A DNA stretch of 64,000 nucleotides. Origin: Bolinopsis microptera (taxonomy: Eukaryota > Ctenophora > Tentaculata > Lobata > Bolinopsidae). The stretch spans positions 17,161,475 to 17,225,474 of the forward strand of contig NC_087077.1 in assembly GCF_026151205.1 (NCBI RefSeq). Reading direction: 5' to 3'. A model generated the notes under the pieces. It worked only from the letters and a program-made list of their open reading frames with translations. It was not told the origin of the DNA and ran no database searches. Below are positions 44,801 through 56,800 of this stretch, in pieces; position 1 is the first letter of the stretch, and each line of letters opens with the position of its first letter. The position numbers and the translations under genes were made by a program.

Positions 44801-47800
44801 GGTTTCAATTTGTTTAGTTGGTTTACTTTACGAGGTTGTTACTGTTACTCAAACATTTTATCGTCGTCCGCCCCATCTTACTGGTCTGAATTCTGAAATA
44901 ATCAGTTATCATTACCAATACTATTTATAAGAAAAGATTTGCAATGATTTTTGCATTGTTTTTCTTTCGATGTTTTGTTGTTACATACAATTATCAAGAT
45001 AATGATCAGATATATCTCTAAAGTGCAAACTTACGTTAAAACCGTGTCGGTACTCGAAAAGATAGAGCTGTTTTCCCGCGGTTCAGTTTGGGTACCGTTC
45101 ACTACTGACTTCAACCGTAAAACTAAAAGGAGAAGTTGTCATTGTGGATCATATATTTACATATTATCATAATACAGTAAAATAACAGAAATATCAGGCC
45201 AGATGAAATTTACAATTATTGTACTAGAAGTACGAGTCCGACTCATTAGAAAACATGATATTATTCATTTCAATGACCTGATCACGGAGAAGATAAGGAA
45301 ATGGTTCATCTATAATGAGTTCTCTCAATTTATCTTGCCTGCCAACATGCTGGCTGCTTCTCTGAAATAATAAATAATGATACTGAGTCTATAACAAGTC
45401 TAATGTACCGTCACAATAGTGACTTTAATATTAGTTGATCATTATCTGGCTAATCAAGTTAAATGTTTGATTGGATCCTGACGAATATAATTCTTTGTTG
45501 ATCTTAGTCGATTGTTGTTGTCTCATTTAAATTATTATATTTACCTTCCTGAGGTGTGTGTTACTTTCCACCCACTAGTAAACTTTTTGTCATTCGTCTC
45601 ACGCGGTTATGTGCACATCAGTCGAAATGCACCGGTCAAAATTTTCATGGAAACAAGCGTCCAACTTTTTTCTCCCGTTTTTAGTTCGTCCAGATAATAA
45701 TATATTGATTTAAAAGTGATGAATAAATGAAAGATATTTTTTATCACAACTTTTTGTGGGAGAAAACTGTCTCCTCATTCGAATCGCTCTAATGGACAAA
45801 TCGCTTTAAGGACAAACTAAAAATTCGACCGGTGCATTTCGACTGATGTGCACACATCCGTGTCTTGGTTCTTCGAGAAATTTCCTGGGGATTGAAAATT
45901 ATTTATCACTACTAGATTGCTAGAATCTATAAATTTAAAAATTTGTTGTTTTAAAACAGAAACATCGTTTAAATTCGTGATCATTGAATAAGAGAGATTA
46001 TTGCAAAGAAAGTTAAATCATAAAAGATTTCGAAATGATTGTCAGAACTCCCTGTGCAGTGGTTTCCTGTCTGCTGTCGTTCGCAGCTTCAAAATCTTCA
46101 AAATTGACTAGTACGAGTAAAATTGTAACCACCAACTGCTCTGAAACATGAAGATATCGATTATTCAGTCAAGTTGTAAAAAGCCTATGCATATGGTGGT
46201 AAATTTAGTTTATGTTACAGTATTTGAAGTACTTCTTATGATAGTAACAGTATGATAATAAGCATGAACATTTAATTTACGAAATAACATTAAATTGCGT
46301 GGTCTAAAAAGATTGAGACTGAACCTTTGATAAATGAAATATTAACCTCATAGATGGAAGTAATTTAGGGCGATATCAAGGTAATTTTTTAGTGGTTCGT
46401 TGTTCTGACTGCTTCTGGATGTATGCACTATACAGGCCTCGTTTCTCTGAAAGTATAACTTTAATAAGTCAATAATGCAACCACTAACATATTATCAACA
46501 GTAAAACCTTATTATAGTCAGACGTGAGATTTAATACTTAATACTGCACTATGTTATGTAAAATAAATGATTCGATATCCAGTTCAAAATCATAATTTGT
46601 TAATTCCAATCACGCGTTGTTATCTCACTTATTGAATAAACTGATGTATATACTGGACGTAAAATCTTGCTATTGCCTATGGTACCACTATGACCCCACT
46701 TTTTATAAGAGAAAAACCTGAAATACTTAATCCTAATCTATTGTGGAGGGGTAATCGCTCATCAGGTTGATCTCTGCGCACTTTTGCCTGCTTCATTACA
46801 AAGTTCTACTTCTATACCTGAATTAAAGTTTTAACTACAAATATAAACCGAGGTTATCCTTAAAAGCTTAAAGCCTGCGAGATAGATATTGAAAGTGTTA
46901 GATAATAAAATATTAAAGCAGGTATGTATATGACACGTATACTTGTTGTATTTTAATTGATATCTGAGTTTACCTGGGGACCACAGGCTTTATTGTTTGT
47001 TTACGATCGAAGATATGGCGGAGTGAGAGGCTGACTGCCGCCCAGTAAGGTTCGCGTTCGCAAAAGGAATATGCAACTTTTAGCCGGCGCGGCGGCGCGA
47101 ACGCTTCGCTTGCGCAAGAGAGACATACAACACGTAGCAAACAGATCCATGACAACTTGCAATAAGTATAGGGTTGCATAAAAATATAAATAATGATCAT
47201 AATCAATATTATGGAATATAATAATTTAATATGAGACCATTCACATTAGAAATGCGGCTGCATTTCTTGTTAGAAGTGTGTGTAATCCTTTTAAACCACA
47301 TTAGTCGCTAAACACTTAAACAAGCGGCCTATTGATAATTGATGTGGCGTGGTATCTCCTTGAAATTATCCTATTTTAGAATTTACCTAGGCTTAGACAA
47401 AAAGGTTCTTTAGAGTAAGTGAAGACGGTCCCCACTGTGCAGGTCACTTCACTGCTCCCTCTGTTGAGAGCTCCAGAGTCAGAACAAGTCACTTTCACAA
47501 CGGTTCCTGGGTCTAATGGAAACTTAGCTGCTGTCTCAATAGTGCTTGTCCACTCAGCTTTCAGTCCAGTACATAACCCTTGATAATATAAATAGGTCCA
47601 TATATTTTATATTCCTCAAACAGGGCTCGATTATATCGATTAAAAAGAAAATATCCATAAATTCGTATTGTATATAAGGTTCACAGGTATGTGATATATA
47701 CGTATTGAAATAAAAAGTTAACTTAATAGCATTTAAAATATTTCAAATCTTCAAAATACACAGCTACCTGGTTGACGCTGGTAGTAGTCAGATGCAGAGT

Positions 47801-50800
47801 CAGAGGATTGGAACCGTATCTTTGCAACTTCTCCGCTCCACCTTGTGCTCCAGTCACTGCGACTACACGTTGAGTCTGACATCAGGGTGTTGATCATCTC
47901 CTTCTCGTTACAGTGTACCACTAGTCTGATACCTGAGGTTCTGGTTAAGGTTACCCTCCATACCTTGTCTGTTGCAGTAGGTAGGTCAGTAAGGAAGTTA
48001 GCATAGTTCCAGTTGCAGTACCTGATAAGGTACTGAGGATTAGAGTAGAAGCGGACGAAGAGTGATCCTGCTGTGACTCCCTGTGAGGTGTAGAGGTACA
48101 CATCCACATTATCGTCACTCCCTAGCGTACTATTAGTCGTTATGTTGAGAGAATACTTCTCCAGATTAAAATCGATATACACACCACGTTGTACTGCTAT
48201 CCAGCCTGAGGTTGTTACCACGTGAATATTTGATAGCAGTTTACAGTACACATCAGCTGGTAGATATTACGAGTAAAATATTATCTAATAGTGCAAATTT
48301 ATACTCGGTGACCAATGCAATGACAATTGCATTATATTTACTACTCTTATACGTCATGATAAATTGGTTCAATATATTAAGCTCATAATGACTAAATGAC
48401 TACAATATAATAATTTCAAAAATGTTATTGTGCTGCTGCAGTGCTACAAATATGATATTTGTGAAAATATTTGATCGTAGTGATCTTACCTTCATTGAGA
48501 TTCTCAGCAGTATTCTCAATGACGAGAAAGGACATCAGCAAGATTAACAGCATTGTTGTATACTATTGTTCTTGATTCACTAATAATACAACTATATTAC
48601 AATAAGATAATACGTCGGAAACCTATGCTAAATACTACGCAAGAGTTTAAAAAGGGTCACATTTTGCAGTAAATAACGACGATAATCATTTTAAGAGCAA
48701 TGTAACGGAATTGTCGTTTTTTGTTCATACTGCACTTAAGTCGGTTCTAATTATTTCAGCAACAATTTATAGAAAAAATTGAGAAAAACCAGTTCTAAGC
48801 AAGCTCACATAATATCATGATATTAGGGTACAGTAATCCAACTGCATCATAATCTTACTATATATAAAGGCATTTTACTGACACCACGGCATCAACTTTA
48901 ACACGGCTTTCCGCAAAAACCGTAAAAGATATACAACTTAATTTTTTTTGACTGATTCAAATGCTTTAATGGCCTTCAAAGCAGCATCAAAAATAAAAAT
49001 AGGCCAAGGAATAAGAACTTTAGTTCCCAAAATTTGGACCTATGTGGTGTCAAACACGCGAATTAAATAGGTAATAATTATTTTAGTCTCTTGAGTCTTG
49101 AAACCATTTAAGGGTTGGATGGGTTAAAAGCGTTTTTTAAATTTAGTCATTTTAACACTTTTTATTCAAAAAGATTTAAAAAACCGTCAAAATGACTAAA
49201 TTAAAAAATCGCTTTTTAAGCGCCTTTTAAGCGATTTATAAAATTATAAACAGCTAAATTGCAACCAACTTATAAGCGCTATAATCGCTTATAAATGGTT
49301 CAATAAGCGCTTTTAAATCTTGACTCCGCTAGTGCACCCCAGGTTAATGGATGTTCAGAAAAGCTCTTATAAGCGTTTTCTAATTCTGGGCACTCCCCCG
49401 TTCCAACCAGGTTGAGGGGCATTGAGAAAGCACTTAAAAGCGCTTTCTATTTCCTATGGGGGGGGGGGGGGGGGGGTTTCCTCCCTCTTTTACAATGTAA
49501 TATGCAAAATGAAAATAGTACATAAAATTACAATTTTAAGTTCGTTATAAACTAAAAGTTGCACTGTGCAGTATGAATTTGTATATATGACAAAGCTCTT
49601 TCAGTATAAAATAGCATCAAGAGAATATGTGCACCAAACACTGACCTTACATAATATGTGTTTAACTCTACAAAACCTCGTTGTAATGCAGACCTTGCTA
49701 TAACGCGGTTTTTTGGGCTAAATTCTTTCCTCCCTCGATGCGTGTTATAACGAGGTAAGCTACTGTTATAATACTTATTCAAATTGAAATGTATCATTAT
49801 TTTAATTTATCCTTTCCTTTTAGGGCTAACCAAAGCAAAGTCGTAATAATGATCACTGTCGTTTTCATGTGTATATCTAATTTTCTTATGTATGTTATTT
49901 ATTAGGACTGATAGAGCGATAAATCAAATATAACAACAAAAATATTTTTACCTTAAATATTTAATGTGACAAAAATATTTTATTACGGTAATGTTTACCG
50001 TATTTACCGTAATGTTTGATTATCTCAGCGGACTTCGAAGACCTCGAAGACAAAAATATTTGACAGAATCTAAAAGATATTTAATCGACTGTATGGTCCC
50101 TGTATTTCTGTAACAACATCACTGCGTGGAATTGATTAGGGACATTGATTAGGGACACAGATTTGTGAAATATTAAAGCCTGTCTCTAAAAATATTATTT
50201 TCACGAGAAGTTCTTCCTTAAACAAAAACATTAATAATAAGAAGTTAGTATTAGTATTATTAATTAGTAAGAACTAATGATAAAGAAGAAGACTTTGATA
50301 ACTATTTAAAGCTCCCCGACGCGATGCACTAGGCCAGGATGGCGTTGTAGACCCAATTTAAGTCTATGTGCAGCAGCCGGCATCAATTGAATAATTTGTA
50401 CACTGTTCAAGATAATATGAGAGCGTGCAAAAGAAAACCCTGACCCTAACCCTTAAATAGTGTACTGATCTACAAGAAAAGGACTGAGGTGATCTTTGCG
50501 TCTCACGTGTACCCATCGCCTTGCACCCGCCCATGACCCGATGCCTCTTACGAGGTTCTCAGATAAGCTGAAAACTAATGCACGATTAAGCTCATGAGTT
50601 GTTGGGGCAGCCTATTGGTTTGTGAGAGAATCAGGTCTCACCTGTAGCACTGTAGGTTTGAATATTCATTGTTACTAGAAAATTTGGGCCAGCCAAGTGG
50701 TCTGTGAAAGAATCTGGCCAATCTCCTTATAGTACAGCAGATTTGGATATATGAATATCGAATATTAATTGTTTCCAGAAAACCAGGCCGGAGAGCTTTG

Positions 50801-53800
50801 GTGAGGGATCGTGAATGCTGCACCTTCACTGTCTCGTCTACGAAAAGATGATGAGTCTGACAAATAGTCAGTGCACTGTTAGGAAATAGCGCAAGTAAAG
50901 GAGCGCACAAGAGATTCTATGTGAGTTTTAATCGTTTCCTATAAACCTGCGTCATTCTATTCACTACATTCGCCCCATTATGTGATCAGGACTGAGCTGT
51001 CGAGAATATATATCGCCTCTTCCAGAGATCCTCCAGTCAGCGTCCCTCCTATACCCTGCGAGCTATTACAATTTCTCGTGGAAGAGGCTGACGTTTGCCG
51101 AGTGCAGTAATGAAGACCGATTAGGCCCGCCTGGACAAAGGGACACACAGTGCTGTTTTACTGGGCGGCGCTCAGAATCTCTATTCTAACATAATAGCCT
51201 GGGGTCCTCAGGTAAAGTGGTGTTAGGAAATAGTGTACTGAGATGTTTTACAAAGATTCACAGAATATGATTTTTGTGAAGACGGTAAATTCCCCAAAAT
51301 ATATGGATCCGTGCCATTTTACTGACACCACGGCATCAACTTTAACGCGACTTTCCGCAAAAACCGTAGAAGATATACATCTTTTTGACTGGGTAAAATG
51401 CTTTAATGGCCTTCAAATCAGCATGAAAAATAAACAATTGGCCAAGGAATAAGAATTTTAGTGCCCAAAATTTGTACTCCCAAGTGGTGTCAAAAACGCG
51501 AATTAAAGTCTTTTGTGTCTTGACACCATTTTAGGGTTAGACAGGTTCCTGCTAGTAAAATAATAAAAGCGAGGGATCGTGAATGGTGTGCAGATAAAGA
51601 TCATTTAAAGATTCAATGATTGAGTGGTACTATCTTCCGTCTCAGCCCCTTCCTCCTTAACCTGTAAGGCACAAGACTTGGTTCACTCTCCAAACCTTAT
51701 TCGTGTTATTCTATACGAGCATCTGGGAATCATACGCTTCACAAAATACTTACAGCCCAACAGGCAACATACCTACAATAATGATCCCACTCGTGAATTT
51801 TGAAATTCTGACTCGACTGAATTTTATTACCGCGGTTTTATCATCTTCAAAAAAACCATATTCTGTGAATCTGTATAACCTTATAATAACGTTAACTAGT
51901 TAACTGGACAAAGGAACACACAGCACTATTAGGAAATAGTGAACTGAGATATTTTACACAGATTTATAGAATATTGTTTTTTCGAAGACGGTAAATTCTT
52001 GTCGATATAATTCGGTCGAGTCAGTTATTAACAAACTTTGTCTTCTTTTTATAACAACTCTACTGCATATTACGAGGAAATACAACTTAGAACGACAATT
52101 CATAAGCCGTTTTTTAATAATTAGAAGAATGGGAATTTCTAAGGTAGATGGATGTGAGTGTTATCATTTGTAAGGAACGACACACCACCTTCACTGTCTC
52201 GTCAGCGTACCGCGACAATTGACCCCCCGACAATTGACCCCCCGACAATTGACCCCCCGACAATTGACCCCCTATGTAATTACACTGGGGTCAATGGTCG
52301 CGAAATCTAGGGTTTAATACGACAATTGACCCTCGACAAGGTTAGCGTTAGGGTTAGGGTTAGGGTTAGGGTTAGGGTTAGGGTTAGGGTTAGGGTTAGG
52401 GTTAGGGTTAGGGTTAGGGTTAGGGTTAGGGTTAGGGTTAGGGTTAGGGTTAGGGTTAGGGTTAGGGTTAGGGTTAGGGTTAGGGTTAGGGTTAGGGTTA
52501 GGGTTAGGGTTAGGGTTAGGGTTAGGGTTAGGGTTAGGGTTAGGGTTTGTGTTCACTTGTCGTCCATCCCTCGTCAGTCGTCTACGAAAGGATGAAGATA
52601 TTATTAAAATTATTGTAAACTAAAACTTTTATAAATTTCTGACTAACATTTTGGTAAATACAATTTTTGCTACCCAAATTTGATTTTCCTCAGGTATCCC
52701 TCAAAAACGACCACTGCAGAGTCGTGTCCTGAAAATCCTCTCAGTCCTCAAGATCGTTTATAATTCTACTTGGAGTTAATCGATCTTCCTATGGCTAACG
52801 ACTACACGACTAGGCTCACTTGGTACCTTAAATAAATACGCTAAACTCGCAGCAGCCCGGTTAACACTCGTGGTGCCCTAAACGGTGCTTTTTGTTCTTT
52901 TCTCTTTAACCTGTTGAATATAAAGATGACTTAGTCTGTTTGTAATCCCGTATGAGATTAATAAGGACGGATAGGCTTGGTAAGTTTAACAAGAGTTAAC
53001 GTGACTGCAATAGTTATAGTATGTATTCTCTTAGCACAATGATCCTAGTGGCAAGTTACTAAGGGCATGGTGAATCGATTTACCATTGAATTCAGAATCT
53101 AGTCTCTTACTTTGTGGCTTCTATGGAAATCTAGAAATAAACGGACAATGAACTATTGGAGCTGATAAAGGAGTGACAGTTGCGTTACGGTAACTCCATA
53201 GTAATTACAGAAGTACCTTGCTATAAGTAAACGTGCCTCGCTGTATAACGTGGGCCGAAAAAGGAAATACAGTGGCCACAGTCGACTCTACCCAATTTTG
53301 GGGTTTGGTAAAAAAAATTAATCACAGAATCTTAGATATTACTCAAATATAATATACTCGTTTGTTGTAGATTCTCTGGCGAAGCAATGATGAGAACAAG
53401 TTAGAATTCGACAAGATAAGAAATACTGCTGCAAGTTGTTATACTTATGCCGCACAGCTGCAGGACTAGTCCTTCAGCTTAGACAGTCATTGCTTCTTTT
53501 AGGTTTAAAATGGGGTCCGGACTCTAGGGCGTGAGATTCTAGGGCGCCCAGACCTTTTTTCAATAGCCAGATAATCGTTGTTTCTTTAAGGTTTAAAATA
53601 TGGTCCTGAACCTTATATAGCCTATAGGGCGCGAGATTCTAGGGCGTGCGATTCTAGTGCGTGAGATTCTAGGGCGACCAGTTCTTCCTTCAGTGTCCAG
53701 ATGCAGTCATTGCTTCTTTAAGCTTTTAGGTTTTAAGGAGTTGTTATCTACTATTTTTGTACTTTTCGACATTCTGATATCTTTATAACAATTAATATAA

Positions 53801-56800
53801 TTGTAGGTGGAAATTTTATTCACTGATCATCACCATTCCCTGCTGAAAGGAAAATTTACATTCGATTCGTAAGTTCGTATGATATCTTGGGTAAGGAAAA
53901 TAGCTATGAGTATGAGAATTATACTAAACCAATTCCAAAATTATTGAGTTGTTCCCAGATTTCGCGCCATATCTTAATCAAGTTCTGTTGACCAAAGAAA
54001 ATTAGACGCCTATATGCCACAAAGATTCCGTTCATGAATAATTAACTAATTGGGGTAATTAAACATTACGAAATTTAAAAAACGATGCCTTTGTCAGAGG
54101 GGTTCATTAGAAATATAGAATCTATTACTCAATAGAAAAATTCTCTAAATTCTCTCTTCAAAGGAGCAAAACATGAACACAAATATTCATTTCCATGAAC
54201 TACAATTTGTAAACATGATTTGCACGTGGGCGGTCGTACATTATACATTATACATTATACAGAATAATTCTTTGAATTATAGTATAGATACCTACATACC
54301 ATTAACCATACCATGTCTACCGTTTCTTTTTGTTATTTTTCTTCTCTCTCAAGACTCAAGCCATATGACCAATCAATATGATATCATAAATGTAGCACTT
54401 GAGGAGTTTCTCTTTTTCTCTGTTTATTATCAGGCACTTTCGCCACAATGTTTCTCAGTTCTCACATATTTTTCTTCACACTTATCAAACCACTGAACCT
54501 CTACATAAACCTGAGACGAATAACGTGAGTTATTAAAGGGTTGCGTGTGTGCAGTTACTTCGGGGCCACCCTGCGGTTGGTTCGAGCGTTGTTTTTCTGA
54601 AGTATGCCTGAAGTATGTTCAGATTTTCACGTTTTTACCGATTGATTACCCATTCTTACAATTTATGTTAGAATATGTTTTAAAACACTCGCTCCTCACG
54701 AGGCAACGTTTCAATGATTCCTGTTTATTTGTAATCTTTTCGGGTAAGAAGCATAAGATTATGCGTTGGTCTCAGCGGCACCATTATTCTCAATAACAAA
54801 TCCCTTAAATAAACCTGTAAGTATTCAAATTAATATGAAACTGTATGATCATCAGACGAGGAGGATGAGAGTCTGGATACGGAGGAAGTTAACTTTAACG
54901 AGGAGGTGCTGGAAGACGAGGCGAGACTCGCAGTACGGAACAAACGTGGTAGAAGATTTGAGAGGATCGAGTTCTCTAACAGGTCTGCAATATTATTATA
55001 TATAATATATTACTAATAATATTAACTTCTCGATATGTTGAGTGGTAAACTGGTGGCAGTGTACAGTGTTTTTGTGCACCTACTCGTGCACCTACTCCGT
55101 ACTCGTGCACCTACTCGTGCACCTATAACTCGTGCACCTATAACTCGTGCACCTACTCGTGCACATTCTCGTGCACCTACTCGTGCACATTCTCGTGCAC
55201 CTACTCGAGATTAAACATTTTTCTATCTGAATATTTAGATCGTAAAATAAATTTTTAAGGCGTTTTATTATTAGTGCAGATTTCTCAATCAATCAATAAA
55301 ATCTATTTCCAGTTGTTTTTACATCTTGCACTTTCAGGCTGACGGATGAGTTCAAATTACTGATGGGAGAAGCTAATCTTGCTGTCGCAAAAGGTGACAG
55401 AAAAACCGCCATTAACGTCTGTTTAGAGGTAATATTCGTGTCAGTAGCACCTAGAGTTGATATTTGTATTTCTGTTCAGTGTTGGGGTCGTTCACATATT
55501 ATTACGTAATCAGCCGAGGGGGGAGGGGCCAGGGGGGTTTCCAAATGATTACGCTAGTGTAATTTGACACAATAGCTATGTGTAAACCTGATTACGGAGG
55601 GTACAAATTGTCCAAAAAGTAGTTACGTAATATATGCGAACGACCCCTTAGTTGAAGCTGTCCATATTCTGGTTCTAATTTGCTGACTCTGTTTCCGACA
55701 GATAATACGGAATATACCGGACAGTCCAGCCCCTTACGAGACTCTATCCGTTATATTCGAAGAGGAAAACGACTTGTACAAATCACTCCAGTATGGCCTA
55801 GTTTCCGCTCATCTCTGGCCAAGGGACCCTCTCAAATGGTTACATAGTAACCAGTAACCTAGTAACCATTAGCTACAGAGCTTTTCACTATAACATCATA
55901 CTGTAGCCAGTAATTTATCCCATCATTTCTCATTTATGCTCTATAAATGTTTGATTGAGCTTTTTAAGAAATATTTCCATTCTTCGCTATTTTGAATTCC
56001 TAACAACATAATATTGTCAGTTATTTAGAATATATATTCGCATGTATCCACACTATATTTACATTACACGTTCAACGTGATATCATTATCAGTGCAGTGT
56101 GTACAACACCAACTACACCGATCAATTGCCAATCTGCGAAACATTTAATTATTATTATCATTTCGAGATGGCCAGGCCTACTCTCATGCTGTCTATAGGT
56201 GGTGATTAACTCTGAAAAACTAGGGTCAATTGGTAGAGCAAGAGACGCGAAATCTCGAGTTTCTGGGATCATTCCCCAGTTGTCCCTAGTTTTTCAGAGT
56301 TAATCACCACCTATAGACAGCATGAGAGTAGGCCTGGCCATCTCGAAGTGATAAACATAATATTGTCTTACTGTACTATCTTTATGATTGACTGTCTTAC
56401 TTTTAGGTACGGTCTAGCACAGAAATGTACCGATCTTAACGATAAGGAAAATGAGAAGATCTGTATGAGTAAAGCTTTGCGATATTCTCACCTTATTAGA
56501 TTTAGAGACAGGGGCTTCATTGAGGACGTAATCAGGTTTGTCAATTCTTGTCAAAACTCATATATATTACATAGTTACATATATGTAAGGTATTTTGGAC
56601 TAATTCAACCCAAACATGAAGATATGATATTATAGAATTAACGTAAACAACTGCTCCTTTATCCTTAATAACACCATTTAAATAAAAACGAACTGGTGTT
56701 TCTTTAACAGCGGCTTCTGTGGCTCCTTTGGCACTGTAACATATAATTAAATGAGTACAGATTGAATTATTTTTAACTGCGTGTAAAAATTTTGTTTCCC

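Noticed and set aside
52314-52595. Arg-Val and Asn-Pro dipeptide repeat frames
   Set aside because: Telomeric TTAGGG repeat read in frame on either strand; not genes.
54173-54496. 107-residue hydrophobic frame
   Set aside because: It starts inside the 200-bp direct repeat and covers a dispersed repeat; no family resemblance.
56226-56283. A true tRNA gene
   Set aside because: There is no acceptor stem or proper T loop (ATCATTC rather than TTCRANY), and the sequence is enclosed in the arms of a MITE; kept only as tRNA-like.
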